Assembly: GCF_010730575.1 (NCBI RefSeq)
Contig: NZ_AP022614.1
Span: 3,906,001 to 3,970,000 of the forward strand
Source of the DNA: Mycobacterium parmense
GTDB taxonomy: Bacteria > Actinomycetota > Actinomycetes > Mycobacteriales > Mycobacteriaceae
Reading direction: 5' to 3'
DNA length: 64,000 bases
Positions 33,700-43,411 of this stretch are shown piece after piece (within the stretch, counting starts at the first letter, position 1; each line of letters starts with the position of its first letter). The position numbers and the translations under genes were made by a program. The notes beneath the pieces were generated by a model. That model did not search any database and was not told the origin of the DNA. It was given only the letters and a program-made list of their open reading frames with translations.

Positions 33700-35127
33700 C
33701 TACAGCGCCTTGAGTTCTTCGGCGACCGCGGTCACCGACTTCTTCGCGTCCCCGAACAGCATGGTCGTGCCGTCGGCGTAGAACAGCGGATTGTCGATGC
33801 CGGCGAACCCGGAGTTCATCGACCGCTTGAGCACGATCACCGACTTCGCCTTGTCCACGTTGAGGATCGGCATCCCGTAGATCGGGCTGGAAGACTCGTT
33901 GCGGGCCGCCGGGTTGGTGACGTCGTTGGCGCCGATGACGATCGCGACGTCGGTGCGCCCGAACTCGTCGTTGATGTCGTCCATGTCCTTCATCGCGTCG
34001 TAGTCCACCTCGGCCTCGGCCAGCAGCACGTTCATGTGCCCGGGCATCCGGCCGGCCACCGGGTGGATGGCGTACTTGACCGGCACACCCTTGGCCTCCA
34101 GCAGGCTGGCCATGTCCTTGACGGCGTGCTGGGCCTGCGCGACGGCCAGGCCGTAGCCGGGCACGACGATCACCTGGTTGGCGTAGGCCATCTGGATCGC
34201 GGCGTCGGCCGCCGACGTGGCCTTGGCGGTGCGGTCGCCCGCCGCGCCCCCGCCGCCCGGCGCGACGCCGCCACCGCCGAAGCCGCCGGCGACGATCGCC
34301 GGGATGGACCGGTTCATCGCCTTGGCCATCAGGTTGGTCAGGATCGAACCCGACGCGCCGACGATCATGCCCGCGACGATCATCGCGGTGTTGTTCAGCG
34401 CCAGGCCGGCGGCGGCGGCCGACAGGCCGGTCATGGCGTTCAGCAGCGAGATCACCACCGGCATGTCCGCGCCGCCGATCGGCAGGACCACCATCAGGCC
34501 CAGCACCGCGGCCGCGACGAGCAGCCCGATCATCCACCACAGCGACGCGCCACCGGTGCCGGGATGCGCGTGCACGCCGATCACCACCGCCGCGCCGACC
34601 GCGGCGGCCAGCAACAGCAGGTTGACCGGTTGCTGGGCCTTGCCCAGGCCGATGGGCGCCCCGGAGATGATCTCCTGAAGTTTGCCGAACGCGATGATCG
34701 ATCCCCAGAACGAGATCGAGCCGATGATCGCGGCGAACAACGACGCCACCACAATGTGCACGGTCGGTGACTCCCCGTGCTTGAAGGCCGAAAAACCGGT
34801 CGTGTCGATGAATTCCGACAGCGCGATCAGGGCTACCGTGCCGCCGCCGACGCCGTTGAAGAACGCCACCAGCTGCGGCATGGCGGTCATCTTGGTCAGC
34901 CGCGCCGGGGGGACGCCGAGCGCCACCCCCACCACCAGGCCGGCGATGATCAGCACCCAGGACTCGGTGTGGCGGATCTTGACCAGCGTCGCGGCCACCG
35001 CGAGGGCCATGCCGACGGCCGCGATCAGGTTGCCCCGCACCGCGGTCTTGGGCCCGGTGAGGCCCATCAGCCCGTAGATGAACAGCGCGAAGGAGATGAT
35101 GTAGAGGACGGTGACGAGGTAGTTCAT
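33700..35127 (-). CDS. pntB: NAD(P) transhydrogenase beta subunit PntB
   Basis: A 475-residue membrane protein with about eight or nine transmembrane segments (from NYLVTVLYIISFALFIYGLM on) and a C-terminal NADP(H)-binding dIII domain with GYGLAVAQAQHAVKDMASLL, GRMPGHMNVLLAEA and VIVIGANDVTNPAA-like residues. With PntAa and PntAb it forms the proton-driven transhydrogenase that makes NADPH from NADH. Its ATG overlaps the pntAb stop as ATGA. Confidence 0.96.
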   Translation of the reverse strand: MNYLVTVLYIISFALFIYGLMGLTGPKTAVRGNLIAAVGMALAVAATLVKIRHTESWVLIIAGLVVGVALGVPPARLTKMTAMPQLVAFFNGVGGGTVALIALSEFIDTTGFSAFKHGESPTVHIVVASLFAAIIGSISFWGSIIAFGKLQEIISGAPIGLGKAQQPVNLLLLAAAVGAAVVIGVHAHPGTGGASLWWMIGLLVAAAVLGLMVVLPIGGADMPVVISLLNAMTGLSAAAAGLALNNTAMIVAGMIVGASGSILTNLMAKAMNRSIPAIVAGGFGGGGVAPGGGGAAGDRTAKATSAADAAIQMAYANQVIVVPGYGLAVAQAQHAVKDMASLLEAKGVPVKYAIHPVAGRMPGHMNVLLAEAEVDYDAMKDMDDINDEFGRTDVAIVIGANDVTNPAARNESSSPIYGMPILNVDKAKSVIVLKRSMNSGFAGIDNPLFYADGTTMLFGDAKKSVTAVAEELKAL

Positions 35128-35453
35128 TTGGCGGCCAGATCTTCCGTCTTGACGGGTACGACTTTCTTCTTGCCCTTGAACATGCCCAGCATGCGGTCGG
35201 TCACGATGAAGCCGCCGATGACGTTGAGCGTGCCGAACACCACGGCGACGAACAGGATGATCTGCACCGCCAGCGACGGGTGCTCGACCTCCCCGAACAC
35301 CACCAGCGCGCCCAGCACGACGATGCCGTGAATGGCGTTGGTGCCCGACATCAGCGGCGTGTGCAGCGTGTTGGGCACCTTGGAAATGACGGCGAACCCG
35401 ACGAAACCGGACAAGACCAGGATCGCCAAGTTGGCCAATAGCTCGTCGTACAT
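35124..35453 (-). CDS. pntAb: NAD(P) transhydrogenase alpha-2 (membrane) subunit PntAb
   Basis: A 109-residue protein with three hydrophobic segments (NLAILVLSGFVGFAVIS, GIVVLGALVVF, IILFVAVVFGTLNVIGGFIV). It is the split membrane part of the alpha subunit, as in other mycobacteria where PntA is encoded by two genes. It lies 13 bases after pntAa and overlaps pntB. Confidence 0.95.
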   Translation of the reverse strand: MYDELLANLAILVLSGFVGFAVISKVPNTLHTPLMSGTNAIHGIVVLGALVVFGEVEHPSLAVQIILFVAVVFGTLNVIGGFIVTDRMLGMFKGKKKVVPVKTEDLAAK

Positions 35454-35466
35454 CTAGGAGTCCTCC

Positions 35467-36552
35467 CTAACCGGCCCGCGTCACACAGGATGCCGCGATG
35501 ACCTCGTCCTCGAAGTCCGGGGCCAGCTTGCCGTCTTTGAGCAGCAGGTCCAGCAGCGCGGTGATGTTCTTGCTGTAGAGCTCGCTGGCGTGCTCGGGCA
35601 TGGTCGCCGGCAGGTTCAGCGGTGAGGCGATGGTGACGCCGTGCTTGACCACGGTCTGCCCGGGCTCGGTGAGCTCGCAGTTGCCGCCGGTCTCCCCGGC
35701 CATGTCCACCACCACGCTGCCGGGCTTCATCGACTCCACCGCGGACGCGGTCACCAGGCGCGGCGCGGGCCGCCCGGGGACCAGCGCCGTGGTGATCACC
35801 ACGTCGAAACCGGCGATCGCCGCCTCCAGGGCCTTCTGCTGCTGCGCGCGCTCCTCGTCGGTGAGCTCGCGGGCGTAGCCGCCCTCGCCGGCCGCGTCGA
35901 TGCCCAGGTCCAGCCACTGGGAGCCGACCGAGCGGACCTGGTCGGCCACCTCGGGACGGACGTCGTAGCCGGTGGTCTTCGCGCCCAGCCGCTTGGCGGT
36001 CGCGAGGGCCTGCAGCCCGGCCACACCGACCCCCAGCACGAGCACGCTGGCCGGCTTCACGGTGCCGGCCGCCGTCGTCAGCATCGGGAAGAACCTGGTC
36101 GACTCCGAGGCCGCCAGCAGGACCGCCTTGTAACCGGCCACGTTGGCCTGTGACGACAATGCGTCCATGACCTGGGCGCGCGAGATGCGCGGGATCGCCT
36201 CCAGCGCGAAAGCCTGCACGCCGGCCTCGGTGAGCGCGCCGATCGAGTTGTCGGCGTTGCGGGGCGCCAGGAACCCGATCAGGGTCTGCCCGCGGCGCAG
36301 GCGGGTCACCTCGGCGGCCGTCGGCGGTGCCACCTTGACGACGATGTCGGCGGCCCAGGCGTCCCCGACGCTGGCCCCGGCCCCGGTGTAGAGGTCGTCG
36401 GGCAGCAGCGCGCGGTCGCCCGCGCCGGACTCGATGACTACCGCCACACCGCTGTTGACCAGCGACGCGACCGCCTTGGGCACCAGGGCGACCCGCCGCT
36501 CGTCGGCCCCCGACTCGGCGACCACCCCTACCGTCGTCTGCGCATTTGTCAT
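35467..36552 (-). CDS. pntAa: NAD(P) transhydrogenase alpha-1 (NAD-binding) subunit PntAa
   Basis: A 361-residue soluble dI subunit related to alanine dehydrogenase: VVAESGADERRVALVPKAV at the start, the NAD fold VLVLGVGVAGLQALATAKRLGA, and GFDVVITTALVPGRPAPRLVT. It binds NAD(H) and hands hydride to the PntB dIII domain. First gene of the pntAa-pntAb-pntB operon; the 255-base region upstream (36553-36807) has no gene I can support and must hold the operon promoter. Confidence 0.96.
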   Translation of the reverse strand: MTNAQTTVGVVAESGADERRVALVPKAVASLVNSGVAVVIESGAGDRALLPDDLYTGAGASVGDAWAADIVVKVAPPTAAEVTRLRRGQTLIGFLAPRNADNSIGALTEAGVQAFALEAIPRISRAQVMDALSSQANVAGYKAVLLAASESTRFFPMLTTAAGTVKPASVLVLGVGVAGLQALATAKRLGAKTTGYDVRPEVADQVRSVGSQWLDLGIDAAGEGGYARELTDEERAQQQKALEAAIAGFDVVITTALVPGRPAPRLVTASAVESMKPGSVVVDMAGETGGNCELTEPGQTVVKHGVTIASPLNLPATMPEHASELYSKNITALLDLLLKDGKLAPDFEDEVIAASCVTRAG

Positions 36553-36807
36553 GGCGCGTTTATCTACTTTCCGTACTTATCTGCTGCTGAATGTTTCTCC
36601 GCATATGCCGCTGACTCGGCCGCACGCCCCGCTACCTTAACGCCTGGCGGATTTCACCACGGACGCGCGATCACCGAGGTGGGAGACCGCCGGCGAGCGA
36701 TCGGCTTCCCAGCTCGATGCTTCGCCATCCGGGCTCGCCGCAGTAGCGGTCACGGTGTTGTGGGGCCACAAAAAACCGTTGTGTGGTGCGTCGATAGACG
36801 AACCGGA

Positions 36808-37269
36808 TCACCAGAGCGGGATCTCCAGGCCGCGTTCTGACTCCGGCCGGGGCCCGAAGTAGCGCCGTTCGGATTCGTCGATCGGCACGTCGTTGATGCT
36901 TGCCTCGCGCCGCGCGTTCAGACCGTCGGGCGTGAATTCCCAGAGCTCGTTGCCGTAACTGCGATGCCACTGGCCGTTGGTGTCGCGGCACTCATATTGG
37001 AACCGCACCGCGATTCGGTTGTCGTGAAAGTCCCAGAGGCTCTTTCGCAGCACGTAGTCGAGTTCGCGCCGCCATTTGCGGGTCAGGAACTCGACGATGG
37101 CCTCGCGGCCGACGATGTGCTCGCCGCGATTGCGCCAGTGCGAGTCCGGTGTGTACGACAAGCTGACCCGGTGGGGGTCGCGGGTGTTCCACGCGTCCTC
37201 GGCCGCCTGAACCTTCGCCAGGGCAGTCTCCGATGTGAACGGCGGGAAGGGCGGGCGGGGGTCGGTCAT
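36808..37269 (-). CDS. DUF1348 (NTF2/SnoaL-like) protein
   Basis: A 153-residue protein of the DUF1348 family in the NTF2-like superfamily: [46 protein letters not shown] and [23 protein letters not shown] match the family pattern. The fold is a cone with a pocket; function is not established. I take the ATG at 37269 ([10 protein letters not shown]), not the in-frame start 8 codons upstream. It is divergent from fadE2 and has no counterpart here in H37Rv as I recall it. Confidence 0.85.
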   Translation of the reverse strand: MTDPRPPFPPFTSETALAKVQAAEDAWNTRDPHRVSLSYTPDSHWRNRGEHIVGREAIVEFLTRKWRRELDYVLRKSLWDFHDNRIAVRFQYECRDTNGQWHRSYGNELWEFTPDGLNARREASINDVPIDESERRYFGPRPESERGLEIPLW

Positions 37270-37364
37270 GGCGTATATCCTGCTTCGCCGCATGCGGCGC
37301 CCGCCAGCCCTGGTTTTCCCGCTGCCGTCGTCTTGGTTGTGACCCGTGTCCTATCGTGGCGAAC

Positions 37365-38597
37365 ATGGACTTCGCGATGTCGGCCAAAGCCAGCGACTAT
37401 CACAAGCGGCTCTCCGACTTCATGACCGAGTATGTGTTTCCGGCCGAGGCCGACTACGACAAATATCGCGACGAAGCCGGCCCGCACGACCACACGGTCC
37501 CGCCCGTCATCGAGGAACTCAAGGTCAAGGCCCGGGCCCAGGGCCTGTGGAACCTGTTCTTGCCGGCGGAGTCGGGCCTGACCAACCTGGAATACGCTCC
37601 GCTGGCCGAGATCACCGGCTGGAGCCTGGAAATCGCGCCCGAGGCGCTCAACTGCGCGGCGCCCGACACCGGCAACATGGAGACGCTGCACCTGTTCGCC
37701 ACCGAGGAGCAGCGCAAGCAGTGGCTCGAGCCGTTGCTGGCCGGCGAGATCCGCAGCGGCTTCTCGATGACCGAGCCCGCGGTTGCCAGCAGCGACGCGC
37801 GCAACATCGAGACGTCCATCGTCCGCGACGGCGGCGACTACGTGATCAACGGCCGCAAGTGGTGGACGTCCGGCGCTGCGGACCCGCGCTGCAAGATCCT
37901 CATCGTGATGGGCCGCACCAACCCCGAGGCGGCCAGCCACCAGCAGCAGTCGATGGTCCTGGTCCCGATGGACACCCCGGGCGTGACGGTGGTCCGCTCG
38001 ACCACGGTCTTCGGCTTCCAGGACCAGCCGGGGCACTGCGAGATCGTCTACGACAACGTCCGGGTGCCCGCCACCAACCTGCTGGGTGAGGAAGGCGGCG
38101 GCTTCGCGATCGCGCAGGCCCGCCTGGGGCCGGGCCGCATCCACCACTGCATGCGCGCGCTGGGCGGCTCCGAACGGGCGCTGGCCCTGATGGTGGACCG
38201 GGCGTCCAAGCGGGTGGCGTTCGGCCGCCCGCTGGCCGAGCAGGGCGTGGTCCGCGAGGCGATCGCCAAGTCCCGCAACGAGATCGACCAGGCCCGGCTG
38301 CTCTGCGAGAAGGCCGCGTGGACCATCGACCAGCACGGGAACAAGGCCGCCCACACGCTCGTTTCGCAGATCAAGGCGGTCGCCCCGCAGGTGGCGTGCA
38401 ACGTGATCGACCGCGCCATCCAGGTGCACGGGGCCGCCGGCGTCAGCGAGGACACGGTGCTGGCCCGGATGTACGCCTGGCACCGGGCCATGCGGCTGTT
38501 CGACGGACCCGACGAGGTGCACATGCGCACGATCGCGCGGGCCGAGCTCGGCCGGGAGAAGTCTCCGCTCGCCGCGGCGGTCACCGCGCATGACTGA
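37365..38597 (+). CDS. fadE2: Acyl-CoA dehydrogenase FadE2
   Basis: A 410-residue acyl-CoA dehydrogenase: SGFSMTEPAVASSDARNIET, YVINGRKWWTSGAADPRCKILIVMG, and the C-terminal GAAGVSEDTVLARMYAWHRAMRLFDGPDEVH. The family includes the large ACAD10/11-like group acting on branched or hydroxylated acyl-CoA. Start uncertain: GTG 37356, ATG 37365 or ATG 37377; none has a clear ribosome site. Its 3' end overlaps ptbB by 8 bases, so the two genes are co-expressed. Confidence 0.92.
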   Translation: MDFAMSAKASDYHKRLSDFMTEYVFPAEADYDKYRDEAGPHDHTVPPVIEELKVKARAQGLWNLFLPAESGLTNLEYAPLAEITGWSLEIAPEALNCAAPDTGNMETLHLFATEEQRKQWLEPLLAGEIRSGFSMTEPAVASSDARNIETSIVRDGGDYVINGRKWWTSGAADPRCKILIVMGRTNPEAASHQQQSMVLVPMDTPGVTVVRSTTVFGFQDQPGHCEIVYDNVRVPATNLLGEEGGGFAIAQARLGPGRIHHCMRALGGSERALALMVDRASKRVAFGRPLAEQGVVREAIAKSRNEIDQARLLCEKAAWTIDQHGNKAAHTLVSQIKAVAPQVACNVIDRAIQVHGAAGVSEDTVLARMYAWHRAMRLFDGPDEVHMRTIARAELGREKSPLAAAVTAHD

Positions 38598-39408
38598 GGC
38601 TCTCCGAGAACTGTCGGGCGCCTGGAACTTTCGCGACGTCGCCGACGGCGCACCCGCGTTGCGGCCGGGTCGGTTGTTCCGGTCCAGCGAGCTGAGCCGC
38701 TTGGACGACGACGGCCGCGACGTCCTGCGCGAGCTGGGCATCACCGACGTCGCCGATCTGCGCGCCGCCAGGGAGGTCGCCCGGCGCGGGCCCGGACGGG
38801 TTCCCGACGGCGTCGACATCCACCTGTTGCCCGTCCCCGACCTCGCCGACGACGAACAGGGTGACGACGCGGCGCCCCACGAGCACGCGTTCCGGCGCAT
38901 GCTGACCGACAACGACTCCGACGAGTCCATCGACGAGGTCGCCGCACGCTTCATGGTGGACGAATACCGGCAGTTTCCCGTCAGGAACGGGGCCCAACGC
39001 GCGCTGCGCCGGGTCATCACGCTGCTCGCCGCCGGGCGTCCGGTGCTGACGCACTGCTTCGCCGGCAAGGACCGCACCGGCTTCGTGGTGGCGACGGTGC
39101 TCGAGATCATCGGGATCGATCGCGACACCATCGTCGCCGATTTCTTGCGCAGCAACGACGCCGTGCCCGAGCTGCGCGAGCGGATCTCGGAGATGATCGA
39201 GCAGCGCTCGGACACCGAGCTGACCCCGGAGGTGGCGACCTTCACCGAGGCCCGGCTCTCCGACGGGGTCCTCGGCGTCCGCGCGGAGTACCTCGCCGCC
39301 GCGCGCCAGACGATCGACGAGCGGTTCGGCTCGCTGGACGGCTACCTGCGCGACGCGGGCATCTCCGAGAACGACGTGCAGCGACTGCGCGCGGCGCTGC
39401 TCGCCTGA
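38590..39408 (+). CDS. ptbB: Secreted-type tyrosine/lipid phosphatase PtbB (MptpB)
   Basis: A 272-residue protein of the bacterial dual-specificity/tyrosine phosphatase family. The catalytic P-loop HCFAGKDRTG has Cys at residue 156; the N-terminus reads WNFRDVADG. A lid-type insert with acidic residues follows at about 80-110. In M. tuberculosis the orthologue is secreted into host cells and dephosphorylates phosphotyrosine and phosphoinositides. No classical signal peptide is seen, as for that orthologue. Confidence 0.93.
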   Translation: MTEALRELSGAWNFRDVADGAPALRPGRLFRSSELSRLDDDGRDVLRELGITDVADLRAAREVARRGPGRVPDGVDIHLLPVPDLADDEQGDDAAPHEHAFRRMLTDNDSDESIDEVAARFMVDEYRQFPVRNGAQRALRRVITLLAAGRPVLTHCFAGKDRTGFVVATVLEIIGIDRDTIVADFLRSNDAVPELRERISEMIEQRSDTELTPEVATFTEARLSDGVLGVRAEYLAAARQTIDERFGSLDGYLRDAGISENDVQRLRAALLA

Positions 39409-39669
39409 GGCGACGCCCCGGGGGGCGTATCCGGTTGTCGGCGCAGGCCTTTCGCGGCCGAAGATGCGGCGGCGGCCGGTATCGAGCGGCGAGCGAACGG
39501 GCGCCGCTGACGACACACAAGACCGGCGGTCTCTAATACCGCAAATGCCAGACAGCCAGGCAAGTTAGATCTACTCTGCTTGAATGTCGACTCCGCGATG
39601 ACGGGGGGTCATTGGTTCATGGTCGTCGACAGCGTTACTCAATAGCCCCGGCGTCGAAGGAAATGGCCG

Positions 39670-41427
39670 ATGACAACCTTGATCACTCAACCCCAACTGT
39701 TGACTGCGGCCGCGGACGACGTGTCGCAGATCAATTCGGTGATCAATCAGGCCAGGACCGCCGCAGCCGGATCGACGACCAACCTGGTCGCCGCCGCCGA
39801 GGACGAGGTGTCAACGGTGACCGCCGCGTTCTTCGGCGGATTCGGCCAGGAGTACCAGGCGCTGTTGCAGCAGGCGACCCTGTTCCAGGAGCAGTTCACC
39901 GCGGCCCTGGCCGCGGCCGGAAACGCCTACACGGCAGCCGAAGTCGAGGCGCAGAGCGCGCTCGGGATCGCGCCGCTGGCCAACCCGGTGTTCGGCACGT
40001 ACACCCCGCCGACACCCAACTCGATCGCCGTCACCGCCAACTTGATCATGACGGGGAGCGGCACGGCCACGCCGTCATCGACCTACATATCCAATGTGGT
40101 GGGCCGTTACCTGACTCAATTCATGACCACTATGAACACTCCGGTGTCCACGGCCGAGGGCCTGTACCCGTTCACCGGCGTCAAGGACCTGACGCTCGAC
40201 ATCTCGCTGGCCCGCGACGTCACCGAGCTCAACAACGCCATCACCCAGCAGTTCACGAACTTCGGCGGCCCGATCTCCGTTCTGGGTTACTCGCAGAGCT
40301 CGATCGTCGCCTCCATGGAGATGCCGATACTCGCAGCGCACGGCTACACCCCGAGCCAGATCTTCTTCACCTTGCTGGGTGACCCCAGCGCCCCCAACGG
40401 CGGCCTGTTCGCCCGCTTCCCGGGTCTGAGCCTGCCCAGCCTGGGCGTCACCTTCGGCACCTCCACCCCGGCCGACCTGTTCAACACGACCATCTACACC
40501 CTCGAGTACGACGGGTTCGCCGACTTCCCGCAGTACCCGATCGACATCTTCTCCGACATCAACGCGCTCGCGGGCATCGTCTTCGTGCACGGCACCTACC
40601 CGACCCTCTCGGCGGCGCAGCTTGCCTCGGGTTTCCTCCTGCCGGGTTCGGCAGGCCTGGGCACCGTCGGCAGCATGACCAACTACGTGATGATCCCGAC
40701 GGCGAACCTGCCGATCCTGGACCCGCTGCGCCTGATCCCGGTCGTGGGCAACCCCCTGGCCGACCTGGTGCAGCCGGACCTCACCGCGCTGGTCAACTGG
40801 GGCTACGGCAACCCGGCCTACGGGTTCTCGACGGGCCCGGCCAACATCCAGACCCCGTTCGGCTTCCTGCCGCCGCTGGCCGACACCCTGGCCCTGGGAC
40901 CCGCGCTGGTCAGCGGAACCCAGGCGGGCGTCAGCGCCTTCGCGAACGACATCTCGGCCATGGTGCCGACCGCGCTGCCCAGCTTCTCGCTGCCCAACCT
41001 CACGCTGTCGAGCCTCACCGGCGCGCTCAGTGGTGGCGCGGCGGGAACCGGCGCGCTCGCGCTCACCAGCCCTGCGTCGATCCAATCCACCCTCACCGGC
41101 CTCATCTCGGGCATCCAGTCGGCGAACACCAACATCGTCGGCACCCTGACCACCGACGTCACCACCGCTTACGCGACGCTGCTTCCCACGGCCGACATCG
41201 CGACGGCCGTGGTGGTCTCGCTGCCGTCGTACGACGTCAACCTGTTCCTCAGTGGAATCAGCCAGGCCATCAACGGTGATCCGGTCGGCGGACTCATCAA
41301 CGCGTTCGGTGACCCGATCGCGGCCAACGTCGGCCTGACCACCCTCGCGGGCGGCTTCGAACTGATCAACATCGAGAATGCGCTGGACACGATCGTGACC
41401 GGCAACCCTAACCCGGGGCCCTTCTGA
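39670..41427 (+). CDS. PE2: PE-PPE-domain serine hydrolase, PE2-like
   Basis: A 585-residue protein: PE domain (TTLITQPQLLTAAADDVSQI onward) with secretion motif YTAAE at about residue 93, then a PE-PPE hydrolase domain with GYSQSS near residue 205, and a Gly/Ala/Ser/Thr-rich C-terminal extension (about 400-585). A GAAGGAAA precedes the ATG at 39670. The 261-base gap from ptbB shows no further gene. It forms a tandem pair with the next gene. Confidence 0.9.
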   Translation: MTTLITQPQLLTAAADDVSQINSVINQARTAAAGSTTNLVAAAEDEVSTVTAAFFGGFGQEYQALLQQATLFQEQFTAALAAAGNAYTAAEVEAQSALGIAPLANPVFGTYTPPTPNSIAVTANLIMTGSGTATPSSTYISNVVGRYLTQFMTTMNTPVSTAEGLYPFTGVKDLTLDISLARDVTELNNAITQQFTNFGGPISVLGYSQSSIVASMEMPILAAHGYTPSQIFFTLLGDPSAPNGGLFARFPGLSLPSLGVTFGTSTPADLFNTTIYTLEYDGFADFPQYPIDIFSDINALAGIVFVHGTYPTLSAAQLASGFLLPGSAGLGTVGSMTNYVMIPTANLPILDPLRLIPVVGNPLADLVQPDLTALVNWGYGNPAYGFSTGPANIQTPFGFLPPLADTLALGPALVSGTQAGVSAFANDISAMVPTALPSFSLPNLTLSSLTGALSGGAAGTGALALTSPASIQSTLTGLISGIQSANTNIVGTLTTDVTTAYATLLPTADIATAVVVSLPSYDVNLFLSGISQAINGDPVGGLINAFGDPIAANVGLTTLAGGFELINIENALDTIVTGNPNPGPF

Positions 41428-41608
41428 TCGGGCTGACGTCCGGCGGCCGGACTGAAGTCAGGCGCCGCAACATATTCGGCCGGCGGAGTGGCTTCGTCGC
41501 GGACTAGGCGACAAGCACGGCTTTGACTTAAGCTAACTTTCGCCGGCTTCACGGCGATGGGTCCTCCAGGTTGCCGGCTCTGCTGTCTGACCGCGAAGGA
41601 ACGGACCC

Positions 41609-43408
41609 ATGACGGGCTTGCTCACCCAGCCACACATGCTCGCAGCGGCCGCGGCGGACGCGTCGCAGATCAGTTCGGCGATCACCTCGGCCAGGGCCGC
41701 CGCCGCAGGCCCGACCACCAGTGTGGCCGTCGCGGCCCAGGACGAGGTCTCGGCGGTCACCGCGGCGTTCTTCGGCGAGTACGGCACGGCGTACCAGGCG
41801 CTGCTGCGGCGGGCGACCACCTTCCAAGAACAGTTCGCCACTGCGCTGTCCGCCGCCGGAAACGCCTACGCGGGCGCGGAGGCCTCGGCGTCAAAGGCGT
41901 TGGGCGCCTTGCAAACCGACACACTGGCGCTATTGGGCGGCAACGTCGCCCCGGCCGTGTCCACAGTGCGAACCGGCGTAGCGGTCGCGGCCCCGGCGGT
42001 GGCGCCCGGTGACCCCGTCTACACCCTGGTCCTGGGCGCCAGCGGTCTGCCCATTCCGCCGCCGGAGTACATCCAGGGCATCCCACCCCTGTACATCAAC
42101 CCTTTCTTCGGGGCGGGCACCAACATCGGCATCAGCACGCCGGAGGGCCTGTATCCCCTCACCGGGATCAAGGACCTGACCTTCGACATCTCGGCGGCGC
42201 GCGGCCTCACGATCCTGGACAACGCGATCCAGCAGTACGCCACCCTGGGCGGCACTGCCAACACCATCAACATCTTCGGCTATTCACAGAGCGCGGCCAT
42301 CGTGTCGATGGAGATGCACGCCCTCAACCCCACCAACACGCCCGGGGGCAGCCTGCTGCCTTCCGGGGTGAACCTGAACATCACGCTCGTCGGTGATGTG
42401 AGCAATCCAAACGGCGGCCTGCTCGCCCGCTTTCCGACCCTGAGCCTGCAGAGCCTGGGCTTCACGTTCGGCACCGCGACTCCGGACAACTCCTTCCCGA
42501 CCCACATCTACACGATCGAATACGACGGCTTCGCCGACTTCCCGCAATACCCGTTGAACTTCGTATCCGATCTGAACGCGTTCCTGGGCATCATCGAATT
42601 GCACGGCACCTATCCGTTTTTCAGTAGCGACCAGATCCTCAATGCGATTCAGTTGACGAACACGGTCGGCACCCCCCTGACCCAGTACTACATCCTGCCC
42701 ACCCAGAATCTGCCGCTGCTGGATCCCGTCCGAGCCATCCCGGTGATCGGCAACCCGATCGCGGACCTGCTGCAACCCGATCTACGGGTCGTCGTCGACT
42801 TGGGCTACGGCAGCACCACCCAGGGATGGTCGCCGGGCCCACCGAATGTGCCCACTCCCTTCGGAGTGATCCCCCCGGTCACGCCCGGCGCCGTCCTCGG
42901 CGCCCTGGCCACCGGAACCCAGCAAGGCATCGGCGCCTTCGCGAGCGATGTCGCCTCCCTGTCAGGGTCCCCACCGGTCCTGCCGTTGCCGAGCCTGGCG
43001 TCGATCACGGGATCGATGGGAAGCGGTGCGCCGAGCCTGCTCCCGACGCTGTCGCCGGCGCTGCCCTCACCGCAGAACTTGATCGCGAGCTTCCAGGCGG
43101 CCAACAGCTATCTCACCAACGGCGCCGTGACCTCCGCGTCGGCGGCCTACGCGACGCTCCTCCCGACGGCCGACGTCGCCACCGCGATCGTGGTCACGGT
43201 CCCGTCCTATGACCTGAACCTGTTCCTGGACGGCGTGAAGGACGTCATCAACGGAGACCTGGTGGGCGGACTGGAGTACGCGCTGGGCGCGCCGCCCGCC
43301 GCGGACACTGCGCTGTTCACCCTGTTCGGCGGGTTCGAAGTCCGGGTCATTCAGCACGCGGCGCAGACGATTGTCGGCGCGTGGACCGCGCCGGCGACAC
43401 AGGACTGA
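41609..43408 (+). CDS. PE1: PE-PPE-domain serine hydrolase, PE1-like
   Basis: A 599-residue paralogue of the PE2-type protein: PE domain with secretion motif YAGAE at about residue 92, hydrolase domain with GYSQSA near residue 224, and the same C-terminal extension, sharing the segment AYATLLPTADVATAIVV. GAAGGAAC precedes the ATG. The gene ends 3 bases before the convergent quinone oxidoreductase gene. Likely surface esterase; the extension may anchor it or bind a partner. Confidence 0.9.
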   Translation: MTGLLTQPHMLAAAAADASQISSAITSARAAAAGPTTSVAVAAQDEVSAVTAAFFGEYGTAYQALLRRATTFQEQFATALSAAGNAYAGAEASASKALGALQTDTLALLGGNVAPAVSTVRTGVAVAAPAVAPGDPVYTLVLGASGLPIPPPEYIQGIPPLYINPFFGAGTNIGISTPEGLYPLTGIKDLTFDISAARGLTILDNAIQQYATLGGTANTINIFGYSQSAAIVSMEMHALNPTNTPGGSLLPSGVNLNITLVGDVSNPNGGLLARFPTLSLQSLGFTFGTATPDNSFPTHIYTIEYDGFADFPQYPLNFVSDLNAFLGIIELHGTYPFFSSDQILNAIQLTNTVGTPLTQYYILPTQNLPLLDPVRAIPVIGNPIADLLQPDLRVVVDLGYGSTTQGWSPGPPNVPTPFGVIPPVTPGAVLGALATGTQQGIGAFASDVASLSGSPPVLPLPSLASITGSMGSGAPSLLPTLSPALPSPQNLIASFQAANSYLTNGAVTSASAAYATLLPTADVATAIVVTVPSYDLNLFLDGVKDVINGDLVGGLEYALGAPPAADTALFTLFGGFEVRVIQHAAQTIVGAWTAPATQD

Positions 43409-43411
43409 TCC

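Noticed and set aside
37266..39245. A 659-codon minus-strand open frame
   Set aside because: Shadow of fadE2 and ptbB, both of which have intact catalytic motifs on the plus strand.
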